Made by a program: the position numbers and the translations under genes. Positions 11,218 to 21,547 of a stretch of DNA of 64,000 bases are shown piece after piece. Every line of letters begins with the position of its first letter. The first letter of the stretch is position 1. The DNA comes from Phymatolithon calcareum (lineage: Eukaryota > Rhodophyta > Florideophyceae > Hapalidiales), in assembly GCA_977006965.1 (NCBI GenBank), contig OZ345370.1, positions 2,604,001 through 2,668,000 of the forward strand. Reading direction: 5' to 3'. The notes under the pieces were generated by a model. That model was not told the DNA's origin. It was given only the letters and a program-made list of their open reading frames with translations, and did not search any database.

Positions 11218-12545
11218 GAGGAAATTCGCTGCATGGACCGAAAAAGGTGGTAAAATTCGCTAAATCGGCACCCTTACAAATACTACTACTCGTTATGATT
11301 TCAGCTAGACAGCCGCTTATCATTACACGTTAAGAGGATTTATTGAGAAGGTACCATGTGTCCCAACTTGAGGAAAGTCGGCACGTTTAGCGTCGAGAGT
11401 TGTCAGTTATCTTATTTAGAATTGCATAATATCACGTCAATGGCTCGCGCCACTTCATTCTCTTCGGTAGGGGTCCATTTAGGCTTCTTCAGGGTTCTGC
11501 TGAGTGTACCAATTGCCCATGCTCCTTGACTACCCATATCTTCAATCAGCTTCCTTATCTTTACACTACTAATCCGCTACGAAAAGTTCTCTGCACCTCG
11601 TCGAATTCGATTGCTGAGCTAACTCGCAACGCTCTCGCCCGAACCGTCTGAACTCATGGAGAAGAAGGAGCTCGTGCTAAGTGTAGGTGACTGCCCTGGA
11701 GTAAGAAAACGTTGTCAACCTCTTAATCGCCCACAACACGTCTATTGGCAAGGCATATCGACAGGCAAGTTCCTCACGCCTTGCTGCTGCAAGAAGCACC
11801 AGGAAAAATCCTCTGAGCGGAGAAGCTGCTTGTGGAGCCGGAGGTCATCGAAAGTGACATGCTGAGGTTTGTTGTTAGCAGCCAAGTGACAGCATTCCCT
11901 GTGGTAGTTAACAGCGACTACCACGCTACAGGCTCTTGTCACCACTTTGAAGAGCACCAGCGGCCATGTAGCCACGTTGTCATTGCACTTTTGTACTGCT
12001 CTAGACGCTTGGCGCAGCATCGAGCCGCATTCGACCCATGAAACAAGATCTGGTGTGGGACGCATGGCTATTGATAACGTGGGCCAAGCAACACGAGGGC
12101 ATCATCATTCGTGTTGCAGTCACTGGTTAACAGCTAGTACAGGATGATTTGGTCCGTTTGACCTTGTCGCTAAGCTGGACCGCAAGCGCAAGAGGCCCTA
12201 CTTCCCGTCCAAAATGAGGTCCCGTCACGGCTCCTCGTGCGGAAACAACGGTCACTTCTCGCAGACACGCCAGGCCGGACATTCGCAATATTGTTGAGGT
12301 GAAGCGAAAACACATCGACAAAGCGGCTCAGTCCATGATAATTGACCTCACCGCCTGCGATGACGGAGATGCTACTTGCGACGAGGAGCTGAAGCATAGC
12401 GAGTTGCGCATGAAATAAATATTATCTTTTTGATAAGTTTATTTCTGTGGAGTGCTCTGTGTATCATAACGAGTAGTAGTTATTGCAAGGGGTGCCGATT
12501 TAGCGAATTTTGCCAACTTTTTCGGTCCATGCAGCGAATTTCCTC
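11218..12545 (+). mobile_element. Mutator-like (MULE) element with ~80-bp terminal inverted repeats
   Basis: The left end, GAGGAAATTCGCTGCATGGA onward to about 11299, is repeated in inverse orientation at 12545-12463 with few differences. Long TIRs of this size and a transposase remnant with a SWIM-type finger point to the MULE superfamily. The right arm lacks the element: its sequence runs straight through near 58893. About 23 extra bases sit between the right TIR and resumed homology, so no clean target duplication can be named. Confidence 0.78.
11832..12417 (+). pseudogene. C-terminal remnant of a Mutator-like transposase
   Basis: The frame 11832-12041 reads GSCHHFEEHQRPCSHVVIAL, the spacing of a SWIM zinc finger (CxC..CxH) with the second Cys replaced by His. 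Beyond, in another frame at about 12175-12290, is a basic segment followed by CGNNGHFSQT, resembling the zinc knuckle at the C-terminus of MULE transposases. Stops and shifts interrupt it, and the DDE core is absent. Confidence 0.55.
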
Positions 12546-13025
12546 CAATTATGCTGTTCATCAGATTACTGTACAGCATGAATGTTGAAGGTCCGAGCAC
12601 GGGCTCAATACTGTATCGACCGATGGACAGTATCATACTCTACTTTACTGCTCTTGTCCCAGAACCTTTCTGAAAATTATTTACACTGTATGATATCATA
12701 TGGGGTCCCTGTATCTACAGTATCGTATGCGACCCACTTATTTTTTCCGTAAGCATCTCAAGTTCTGGAAACGGCACAGAAATGAGGACGCCGTGCCAAT
12801 CCCGCTATGTGGACGTATAGAAGATATGTCCTGCGGCAATCGTGATTCCCGAACGAATGCCGCAAACCCCACGCACTTTACATTTCGTTACCGCCCGCCA
12901 TCATGGTGTCCATCTCTTTCTGTTCCACTGCAGAATCACGGGCCTGCTCCAACGCCAATAGCTGTCCTTGCCCTTGCCGATGATTCTCTTTCTACACACG
13001 TGCTTTTCAACGTCTGCTCCACCTC

Positions 13026-16000
13026 ATGTCACCTCCCTGTAACTTCAGGTTTTTCTTGCTTGCAGCGCTGATCTTCGCCTGCGTTGTCGCCCAGCCGCGC
13101 CCTTTCTCCCATGTGCACCCGTGTGCCCCGCCCTATCGCCCGCTCCAGAGGCGACGCAGTCGTGTGTACTACATCGGCATCGACGCCATCAAGTGGGACT
13201 ACTATCCCGTCTTTGCAAACAATCGCAGTCTGAACGCAGGTCCTAACGGAGATCGTTGCACAAACGCCGCGTGCCAGGAAGACCAATTACTTTTTGTCGG
13301 CTCCGGAGAACCCATCAACGCACAGGGCTTCATTCCAACATCTGTTTACGACAAAATCGTTTTCCGCGAGTACACCGATTCCACCTTCTCGACGCTTAAA
13401 CAGCGTGGAAAAGAAGAAGAGCATCTCGCGTTGCTCGGTCCGCTTCTGCGCGTGGCCGCGTCCGAGACGCTCGTCGTTGTGCTACGCGGCTTGAAACCGG
13501 AACATGTCGTCGATCCTGCGCAGAGCACGTTCGGCTTCGAGATAGACGGATTACACCCCATCCGGAGGTTCCCACCAGTGGCCCCCGGCAAAGTCGTTAC
13601 TCTTCGCTACCATGTCGGCAAGGAGAATGCGCCCTCGGCAAAGTCCTTCGTCGAGTCGCAGATGCTTCTGTACAGGGGCACTGTAGGACAGGGCCCGGAC
13701 GGCAGCGCGGGCATCTATAAGGGACTGCTGGGCGCAGCCCTGGTGTACGAAAAGGACGCATTAATGTCGAATGGCCGCCCGAAAGGTGTGCACATCGAGC
13801 TTGTCACTATTCTCTGGGTCGCCAATGAGAACAAGGGCGGAGAAGAAGGGGATGAGGAGGAAAGCAATCTTATGCATAGTATTAACGGACGCGTTTATTG
13901 CTCGCTGGAGGGTCTTGAAATGGTGAAAGACAAACCTACACGCTGGTACTTTGGCGCCGTCGGGAATGAAGTCGATGTCCACGTCGCCCGCATACATGGT
14001 ATCATTGGCTTCAACGCGGGTGGTCAGCACACAGACTCCATCCGCCTGTTGCCTGGAGTTACATCATCAGTGCAAATGGTTGCTGACAATGTGGGCACCT
14101 GGCTGTACCACTGCCACATTAACGATCATCTACACGCTGGCATGGTGGCGTTGGCCACGGTTAAGTCCGATGGTACGCCCGCTGTGAGCACAGTCCGCTC
14201 AAACGCCAGAGAAAGGGTCTACTACGTCCAGGCGGAAGACGTCGTATGGGACTATGCACCGACGGGCCGAAATATGTGCGACAACTGCGATGGGTCCCGT
14301 GCTGCGTGGCCGCGTCGGCGAGGTCATTATCGTGCATTTCAGCAATAAGGCAAAAAGCCCGACCAGCATGCACCCTCACGGTTTGTATTACACAAAGGCG
14401 AATGAGGGCGCACCGTATAATGACGGCTCTTCCCCGACGGAAAGGAAGGACGACGCTGTGCCGACCGGCGGAAAGTATACTTACAGATGGGAAATTCCGG
14501 AGCGCACCGGCCCGGGGCCGGGGGAGAGGAAGGAGACGAAGTTGTGGATGTACCATAGTCATCACAATGAGATATCGGATACTTACGCCGGCCTCTTTGG
14601 GGTCATTGTGGTCATTGGAAAACATGGCTTGTACAACCCGGAAACGCTGTTGCCGATGGACGACACGCGAGAAGTGTTCATTCATATGACAGTCATGAAC
14701 GAAGGGGAGAGCTTCCATATTGTGGACAATGTGAAACGGATTCAGGAGAATTCAGATCTCCGGGAGGCAGAACTGCAGGAGCTGCTTGAAAATGAAACTT
14801 TCGAAGAGTCGAATTTGATGCATTCCATCAACGGCTATCTGTACTGCAATGGACCCGTGATCAAGCTGCGACAGGGAGTTCGAACCAGATTCTACTTTTA
14901 CGCCCTGGGATCAGAAGTTGACTTACACACTCCGCAAGTCGGCAACGAAGTTTTGCAGTTGGACTTTGAAGCGAATCGCGGTTCTGGCACGCTTCTTGCA
15001 GGATACTTCCAAAGCGCGCTTGTCACCCCTCGTCATACGGGACTGAACGAGCTTCGCTGCAACGTGAACGATCACGTTATTGCCGGGATGAGGACCTCGT
15101 ACGTTGTGGAGCCACATGGAAGACCGCATACGCCCGTCTCGGCAATAAACGTGACGCATTTCATGGCTGCGGAGGAAATGCAGTGGGACTACACTCCAGA
15201 AGGGAAACATGGATGCAATGGGAGACCATTCGAAAAGGCGGAGAAGGTTTTCACAGAGCCCGGTGATTTCACGCCAGGATCTAGATACTTTAAAGCCATG
15301 TACCGCGAATACCGCGACCCGCAATTCCGATATCTCAAAACGCAGAAGCTGAATTCGTTCTCTGGCATAGTCGGTCCCCTGTTGCATTTTGAGGCGGGCG
15401 AAATTGTCAGGATCGTGTTCCGCAACGAACTCAGCTTTCCAGTCAACGTGAACTTCGTGGGCCTGGAGCTTTTGCGCGCCATGCCCAGTGCTCGCGAGGT
15501 CGCCCCGGGCGCTCAAGCAGACTATCTTTACCTCGTTCGCACGGAAAACGGTCCCTCCAAGTCCGATCTTAGCGCTGTTCCCTACGTGTACTACTCATCT
15601 GTGGATCCCATCGCGCACGCTGCGGCTGGACTCACTGGAGTTTACGCGGTGACGAAGAAGGGCGGACTGAACAAGAGTAAACGATTGCCGAGAGACACTT
15701 GGCAGGCGTATCCGCTGCTGATGAACATTTTCCGTGAGAACGAGTCGCCGCTGATCGAGAAAAGCCTAAATACCTTCGCAAAGCGCCCGAAACTTATCAA
15801 TGATGCGCGTATAGATGAGCTGGGCGAAGATGAGGATTGGCTTGAGAACAATGCCATGCATAGTGTTAGTACTTGTACTGCAATAATCCGACGGGTCACG
15901 GGAAATTGGGGGCCAAGGTCCGGTGTATGGGTATGGCAGTGAATCGTCAATGCATGCGCCAAACTGGAAGGCCAAGTTATTCAGAGAGAAATGAAGGTCG

Positions 16001-16107
16001 GGAATGCGGCTGAGGGTGTTCAGATTTTGCTGTTCAGTGCAGAGACCGCAGATGTTGTTATGTGTGCGGTGTTGCGGATCATGTTCTTGGGGGCATGAAG
16101 GCGCGAT
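13026..16107 (+). pseudogene. multicopper oxidase, left-arm copy, inactivated
   Basis: Same gene as 52467-55775. It opens with the same signal peptide (MSPPCNFRFFLLAALIFACV) and follows the right copy closely through domain 2 (TWLYHCHINDHLHAGM). At about 14289 a 176-bp segment present in the right copy is missing, removing the start of domain 3 (about residues 422-480 of the intact protein) and shifting the frame. The junction has a 2-bp microhomology (at). Domains 3-5 resume in another frame (14300-15840). The domain 6 region (from about 15867) has further small deletions and a premature stop at 15942, and homology ends at about 16107. The N-terminal two-domain product could still be translated. 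Confidence 0.92.
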
Positions 16108-16539
16108 TGAGCGTATGTGTCGTACAATGCGTTAGTGCACTGTAACTAGATACTGTAATGTATAGCTACTTGGTCATCGCCGTCGACTGATCATAACTGA
16201 CTTGTTGAACGAGCCTTATATTATTACTGTATGATAGGTAACACGACGACGCGTCGGGAGCAACAGCCCTTCGGCGGCAAGTGATTCATCCACATTCAAC
16301 CTCGTCCATTGCAGCCGTCCGTTGTCTATTAGCCGGGAGCGCAACCGTAGGCGAGCGAGCTGGCACCCAGCACGCCCACACAGCCCCGGCCCATTGCGTA
16401 ATTGACGTTGGCTAGCCGACCTACCTGCATCTCGACTCCGCTCCGAGTGCTAGAACGCCTAGCTCAATCGGACCGCTTTTGCTCGACTCGGCCGTGAGGT
16501 AATCTTCAGACTCTCTGAACCCCGCTACTTTGCCTAGAC
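16108..16539. other. junction and leader region before the 738-aa ORF
   Basis: Similarity to the right arm ends at about 16107. The following 430 bp are unique in the window and become more GC-rich toward the ORF. No TATA-like box or repeat stands out beyond short tactgtaatg-type motifs near 16150. Confidence 0.4.
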
Positions 16540-18756
16540 ATGTCCAGCGGAGAACCTGAGTGCACCCAGGGTAACTGTGACCGCGGTGTCAGTTGCTTGG
16601 CATGCTTCAAGTGCTATCTCCACTGTACCCACTTCTGTGGACATGTCCTTGATGACGGTACATGCTGCACCAGGGACGACGACCTGTGCGCAGTATGCGC
16701 ACACTGTCCCGAACACTGTGACTGCTCCCCAGTGGCAGTACAAGTCGACGTGCTAAGCGGCTTCACCCTCGGTCTTCGGTTGTCAGATATCGTTTATGGA
16801 AACGTCCGCCGCGCTGGGGACAGTTGGAGGACAGTACCAACTGGACCTGAAGGGCCTAAAGAGAAGAGGCGTCAACGGGTGCGTACGGCGGCATCCTCTG
16901 ATTCTATCGCGTCTCCTTATTTCTACAGCGAGACTGAACCGCCCGTTGGCGGTGCCCCAACTTCTAGCGGTGCCCTCTTAGACCACCCGTGGTTTCGAAA
17001 AGGCGTGCTGCTGCAGATTGAGGTCTATGCCTCCGCTAGCCAAGCTGTGGTTGACGACTTTTGGCGGCGAGTCAGCAACGGATCCTTGCAGTTACTGACT
17101 AGAGGCGAGACCGATGCTGCCTTCGGTTTCAGGGGTCTTGCGGAGAAGGCTATCTACGACACGCCGTTGCCGGTGCCCTCCGTCCGCCCGACAGCGTGGA
17201 AACATATGCTAAAACATTACCGGCTGAGGGAGCGTTATTACCCATCTCTGGAGCGCGAATGGAGAAGGCTGATCAGTCGCCACGCGCCCGCGCTTACAGC
17301 CGGACCAGTGACCCTAGTGGTTGATGACGATTGCGGGGAAAAGCTGCCTTCCGGTGTGCTCGATTATCCCGCAGATGTGGGATCGATGTTTAGAACTGGC
17401 TTAGCAGTCCGTTCTCGACAGAGGTCCCGGCTAATACAACCTTCTTACTACCATCCCCCTTCGGGAATCACTTTCCCGCTGTGGGGTAGTGGCCGAAGCC
17501 GTGGCCCCCGATCCACTCCTGCGGCTGACATATACGAGCCCCGATCCGGAACGAGAGTCCTTCTAATCGATTCAAGTGTCCTAAACCGAGCACGGTTGGC
17601 CGGAGTTGACAGGTGGGAACGCCTGCTCCCTTCAGGAGCACGATGGGCCCGGCTGAAGACCCGCCCTGGGACTAAACTCTTTACCGATGGAAGCTCCCGG
17701 GGATGGGTGGGCACAATACGGACGGGCCTCCTTAAAGAGGGGTATGACGTCAACTGCCAGGCGGGAGTAGCGATGACCAGGCACACGTCAGACGAGTGTG
17801 TATTACCACCTCTCACCGCCCTCGCGCTTTGCAGAGTCTTGGTGCGAGCGGCTGTACGCGCTGGACCACCAACGAGTCCACGGACCCGCCCGCGGCCACT
17901 GACTCTAGACCTAGCGCGTGTGTCACGGGATCTCCACATACCTGTCGAGGCTCTAGTAGCCGCAGCGCACCTTTGTCCACGAATCATTTCCCCTACCCCG
18001 TCCACTGGGTGCTATGTGAGCGCAGGCCACCGCGGAACACGCCCAAGCATACCCACGGGCAGAGGACCACTAGTTGCGGAGTTCGCTCCTATCGCTCTCA
18101 AGCACTGTATCGGTGGGAGTCTCCTCATTCGGGACGACATACTGGTTACTCGCGATGCCGGCCGACCGGTGATCGTCGAGGGTGCCCACGTCCGATTCCG
18201 TGGGCCTTCCGAGCCCCCCCAGCCGGTGTCCTCGATGGATTTCACCCGACTCGTAAACGGTAGAACTGTCGAACTATTTGGAGAAGCGAAGCTTAACAAT
18301 GAGCTAAACCCGGATGAGGTTGTCGCGCGCGGGACAGCGTTTTACGCGGCTCAGTTAGGGGAAGCAGTGAAGAAGGCGCAGTGCGTCTTGCATGATGTTA
18401 CTCCTCTCCCTCTCAGCAATCCCGTGTGGGACGAGTTTGCACATGTTTCTAGCACCCGAAGAACAACTTTGAAAAACCACCGCCAACCTCAAGAAATGCC
18501 TATCTTCAAGTCCTTCGCAGTCCTTGTGTTCGTTCTTTCCTGCTTCTACACCGGAGCAGTAGCCCAATGCCGCTACCTCGATAATTGCGAAACTCCAAGA
18601 CCTCGTATAGATGCTATCCCGTATAGTAACCTCATAACTCTCTGCCGGGAGGTTTGGCGGGTCAACGGTGATTGCAGCCTTCGATTTCTCGGAAGGATTG
18701 ATCGAGCGGGGTCATTAACGAAGGGAACCACTAAAGAGCCAACGAAATCTAAGTGA
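16540..18756 (+). CDS. unrecognised 738-aa Cys-rich N-terminal protein
   Basis: A single intact ATG-started frame, clearly more GC-rich than its flanks. The first 62 residues contain 14 Cys and 4 His in clusters (CLACFKCYLHCTHFCGH, CAVCAHCPEHCDC), suggesting a multi-zinc domain such as a B-box, RING or other cross-brace fold. The remainder is rich in Arg and Pro, with a possible globular segment at 160-260 (LLQIEVYASASQAVVDDFW) and acidic VVDDDCGEKLPSG near 263. I recognise no enzyme family. From Met653 the sequence becomes a classical signal peptide followed by a small Cys-containing domain, so the last 86 residues may be a separate gene read in the same frame. It may belong to an unrecognised mobile element, but neither TIRs nor LTRs bracket it. 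Confidence 0.6.
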   Translation: MSSGEPECTQGNCDRGVSCLACFKCYLHCTHFCGHVLDDGTCCTRDDDLCAVCAHCPEHCDCSPVAVQVDVLSGFTLGLRLSDIVYGNVRRAGDSWRTVPTGPEGPKEKRRQRVRTAASSDSIASPYFYSETEPPVGGAPTSSGALLDHPWFRKGVLLQIEVYASASQAVVDDFWRRVSNGSLQLLTRGETDAAFGFRGLAEKAIYDTPLPVPSVRPTAWKHMLKHYRLRERYYPSLEREWRRLISRHAPALTAGPVTLVVDDDCGEKLPSGVLDYPADVGSMFRTGLAVRSRQRSRLIQPSYYHPPSGITFPLWGSGRSRGPRSTPAADIYEPRSGTRVLLIDSSVLNRARLAGVDRWERLLPSGARWARLKTRPGTKLFTDGSSRGWVGTIRTGLLKEGYDVNCQAGVAMTRHTSDECVLPPLTALALCRVLVRAAVRAGPPTSPRTRPRPLTLDLARVSRDLHIPVEALVAAAHLCPRIISPTPSTGCYVSAGHRGTRPSIPTGRGPLVAEFAPIALKHCIGGSLLIRDDILVTRDAGRPVIVEGAHVRFRGPSEPPQPVSSMDFTRLVNGRTVELFGEAKLNNELNPDEVVARGTAFYAAQLGEAVKKAQCVLHDVTPLPLSNPVWDEFAHVSSTRRTTLKNHRQPQEMPIFKSFAVLVFVLSCFYTGAVAQCRYLDNCETPRPRIDAIPYSNLITLCREVWRVNGDCSLRFLGRIDRAGSLTKGTTKEPTKSK
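18496..18756 (+). CDS. possible separate small secreted Cys-containing protein, 86 aa
   Basis: Starting at the in-frame ATG at 18496, residues 1-24 (MPIFKSFAVLVFVLSCFYTG then AVAQ) form a textbook signal peptide with a basic n-region, hydrophobic core and A-V-A-Q cleavage site. The mature part would be about 62 residues with four Cys (CRYLDNC, LCREVW, DCSLRF) and a Lys/Thr-rich tail. Such a segment makes little sense in the middle of a soluble protein, so an independent transcript is plausible. No function can be assigned. Confidence 0.4.
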   Translation: MPIFKSFAVLVFVLSCFYTGAVAQCRYLDNCETPRPRIDAIPYSNLITLCREVWRVNGDCSLRFLGRIDRAGSLTKGTTKEPTKSK

Positions 18757-19237
18757 TTGCTACGAACTTCTCGCGATCCGAAACATCGCAGTGCATGAAT
18801 CGCTATGATGCGCTACTTTAGCTAAGTTAGGGTACGAGTTCTCAAGAAATAAACATTGTGCTAATGTTTTGTCTTCGTTCTTCAGCTTCTGCGGCGCTCT
18901 GGACGTTTGTAGCTGTAGTATGGGCTGAAACACTCTTCGTTCTCTATTGCGGACCGATTGCTCGGAAAACGACACAATGCGTTTCACACCGTTCGTAATC
19001 CGCACCAGTAGACTTTCTTGGCTCACAGTCGGTCGACATTACTAATAGGCAACGGTTCTTCCATTCGACTGTCGGTCCCCAACAGATTGATAAACCCGCT
19101 GTCGGTGGTTAGCGAGACAGAAAGTAAACGGATCACCATTGCTAAAAAATATTGGCATAGCTGTGGACTTGACGGTTTTCGCAAAAGGTGCCCGATGCAA
19201 ACGGTAGACGCCTGATAAAATTCGCAAAATGCGTCTT

Positions 19238-19320
19238 TTTATGAGGAAATTCGGTACATGGACCCAAAAAGTGAGCAAACTTCGCTAAATCGGCACCCCT
19301 TGCCAAAACTACTCATCCGT
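19238..19320. repeat. orphan end of the Mutator-like element family
   Basis: GAGGAAATTCGGTACATGGA and the following bases to aaatcggcaccccttgc are close to the TIR of the element at 11218-12545. No partner TIR was found in the window, so this is a truncated or solo end. Confidence 0.7.
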
Positions 19321-19378
19321 CATTATACGCAAAACACTCTATGCGACAGTAAAATGTAATTCGGTCTGTTCCACCCCA

Positions 19379-19552
19379 ATGACCACATCACTTCTCCCAG
19401 ACAAGTTCGGTGATACTGTACCAATCCTAGTGAGCAACCACAAGGAATACCTCGGAAGATATCAACTAACCAAAGAGGAGATTGATATCACGGAAAAAGC
19501 TCTAGACAAGCTACACCTCTTCACTATCTTCTTTTATGACGACATGGAATAG
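19379..19552 (+). CDS. 57-aa ORF, possible gene fragment
   Basis: An ATG-started frame ending KEYLGRYQLTKEEIDITEKA ... LHLFTIFFYDDME. The amphipathic helix followed by a beta-like hydrophobic stretch is reminiscent of the C-terminal part of carbohydrate sulfotransferases, but this is a weak resemblance. It is too short to be a complete domain and may be a relic exon. Confidence 0.2.
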   Translation: MTTSLLPDKFGDTVPILVSNHKEYLGRYQLTKEEIDITEKALDKLHLFTIFFYDDME

Positions 19553-19924
19553 GCAAGGCGTCAATTAAGCTGCGATCCAGAGCCCCATAGGAAATCAGAC
19601 CAGTGGACCCCAAGCTTTTCCCTCCTCCCTTTTTTCCAAGAGAGCGAGTTTGCAGCTAGGTCTACAAAGCTAACCAGGGTTACAAGGATTTGAGTAGACG
19701 TATGTAAGAGTTCTCGCGTGTATGCGCATCTTATTACCAACTGCGTCTACAGGGACTGTTGACACTGCGCCAGCACGCAGCCATCCATATCGGTAGCAAT
19801 CCCAATCCCGACAGTGCCGTCGAAAATGATATTAACTATCACGTAATCTGCGTATGGGGATGTCTGCGAAGACACCAGCACTGCGTAAAGCCTGTCGCTG
19901 CGAACGGCATTTGGCCACTTTATT

Positions 19925-20125
19925 CCTCAGCGGGAGACATGAGATATGTCGCCCAGCCGAAATGATATTTTAGGGAATAATTTGAACGCTTTTTGCTCCG
20001 GCGGGAGACATGGTATGTGTTGAAATATTCCATTTCTCCCGCTGAGGAAAAGGAGACATCATGCGTCGGTTAAAAAGTGATCAAATTATTCCCCAACATA
20101 ATGACATATCGGGCCATTTTAGATC
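19925..20125. repeat. imperfect foldback repeat
   Basis: CCTCAGCGGGAGA (19925-19937) pairs with TCTCCCGCTGAGG (20035-20047), and GGGAATAATTTGA (about 19973) pairs with TCAAATTATTCCC (about 20079). Shorter matches (gatatgtc/gacatatc) extend the symmetry. Together these make an imperfect hairpin with arms of about 85 bp, compatible with a small foldback or MITE-like element. Confidence 0.65.
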
Positions 20126-20179
20126 CCTACTGGAGCTCTTCGGGGCATAACCGGCCCAGCACGACTTCAAAACCGGGTG

Positions 20180-20989
20180 ATAAGCCACGAGATCTGATAG
20201 TGATCATCGCGGATTCACATGGAACGCCGAATCATAGGCACGCGACTATAAATACGTTCTGAGGTGATCCGTTCGACCACATGGGCAACGTGTCATATTC
20301 GCATGTTAAACTTGTATTTTTCGCTTTGCCAGTAGTGCATAAGATAGTTTGTCCCTTCCTTTCAGTAACGGAAGTTGGAGGTTTCTGGATATCGGCTCGA
20401 GTGCTTGCATGTGAGTCCCCTCGACCACGCGGAGTTGGAGACTTTCAGCTCCTCTCGGATCGCTTCTTCGTCTCCGAGCAAGCTGGGACGGCGGAAATCT
20501 GGCGCCAGACCCATCCATTTCCTTCCGTGCGCTGGCCTCAAGATTGACGGCTCTTCCAAGGTCGCCGCCTTAAAGACGACATCGATTCTGTCCTTCTTTT
20601 CTCTCGCTCACAGCGCTTCGCCACACAATCCGCTGTGGAGTCCCCTTCTCTCAACGCGCTGAACCCCTTCGTTTTTCCGTGTCGGCACCCTACCCGAACT
20701 TGCCGGCCCATCCAAGGTTGCCTTCATCCAAGGTCGCCGACATCGATCGTCGGTTTGCACCCTTCCTGCCTTTCACTTGCTTCATCTTTCATTTCACTCG
20801 TCGTCTTGACGCCGCAAAACCGGCCGCTTCTAACACGCCTCATTATTCTCCTTCCTTTTCCAGATTCTCTTTCTCTCTTTTTCTTCCATCATTTTAGTCA
20901 TTCAATCTTCTTGTCTCTCCGACAATTTTTCTCTTCTCCGGTTCTCTCTGACCGGAGTAGCGTCCTGTTCCTGTGAGCCTGGCGCGACA
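20180..20989 (+). repeat. 5'-truncated LTR, copy A of the LTR-1 family
   Basis: Matches 43496-44406 and 46061-47744 from the gccacga...cacatggaacgccgaatc segment to the 3' end (cgcgaca, degenerate from CGCTACA). The first roughly 100 bp of the full LTR are missing. It shares the family's polypyrimidine stretch (20850-20950) and the repeated motif ccaaggtcgcc. A TATAAATA at 20247 may be a core promoter element, though it is not conserved in the other copies. Confidence 0.75.
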
Positions 20990-21213
20990 CTCGAGGGTCG
21001 TCATCATGGTCGAAAAACAGGAATTAGAGCAATTGTTCAAAGCCGCCCGCCACTATTTCCTCCGGTTAAAAATTCATATGAAATCTCCACTCAACGTCTG
21101 AAGCCTCCTTGGCCCGCATTGCTTATCTGAGATCAGTCAAGAAAGAGATTGGTAGTACTGGGGATACAACTAAAGCAACTGAGATACTGGAAGGAAATTC
21201 TACTTCCCGTCAA
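20990..21213. other. short unassigned segment
   Basis: 224 bp between the LTR and the inverted LINE fragment. I see no recognisable feature. Confidence 0.3.
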
Positions 21214-21543
21214 ATGGATGGATGGATTTCTGTTTTATTGAAGCTCCCTTAGTCAATTATCATTGCACCTGAGAGACTTTTCGTTGCGCTACAATCCTTC
21301 GCTTACGTTTTCATTTTGATTTCGGACATTTTCATTGGACGGTATCAACTGCCATTTCCAGCATCTCTTTTTGAATATCAGAAAGTCGTTGCTTGGGCAT
21401 TAAGTTTGAGATAACTGTGAGAGCTTCATCGAGTTCGGAATCTTCGTTTCTTGCTTGTTCTTGCCAGGGATATGGAAAGCGGTGAAATATCCAGTGCGTG
21501 CAAAGAAGCCTGTGCTTCGCTTTTTTGAGGGTGAGGAATGGTG
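21214..21543 (-). mobile_element. 5'-truncated copy of LINE-1W (3' end only)
   Basis: The reverse complement matches the last ~330 bp of the full-length LINE at 25833-31117, from within the C-terminal coding region (about 30780) through the 3' UTR to an (atcc)n tail, seen here as ggatggatgg at 21214-21225. Truncation at the 5' end is the usual outcome of target-primed reverse transcription. Its 5' end lies 4 bp from the TIR of the next element. Confidence 0.88.
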
Positions 21544-21547
21544 GTAT

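Larger units (their letters stand above)
8985..16107 (+). repeat. left arm of a large inverted duplication
   Basis: From the tail of LINE A (about 8985) to just before the stop codon of the multicopper oxidase (about 16107), the sequence matches 61056-52480 on the opposite strand, apart from insertions private to each arm. Matching blocks in order include 9015-9834/60290-59510, 10499-11100/59501-58910, 12568-12660/58890-58800, 12662-13025/56165-55776 and the oxidase gene itself. Arm-specific insertions here are the hAT-type element (9835-10490) and the Mutator-like element (11218-12545). The arms are separated by about 36 kb. Confidence 0.88.

Noticed and set aside
14290-14300. The missing 176 bp in the left oxidase copy read as a spliced-out intron
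   Set aside because: In the right copy the segment is in frame, encodes plausible domain 3 sequence (SKYIKTRYFEYTDATF) equivalent to that in domains 1 and 5, and lacks GT..AG ends. A deletion in the left copy is the simpler reading.
19379-19552. Sulfotransferase gene
   Set aside because: Only a 57-aa frame with a vague resemblance to the C-terminal part of the family. It lacks the PAPS-binding motifs.
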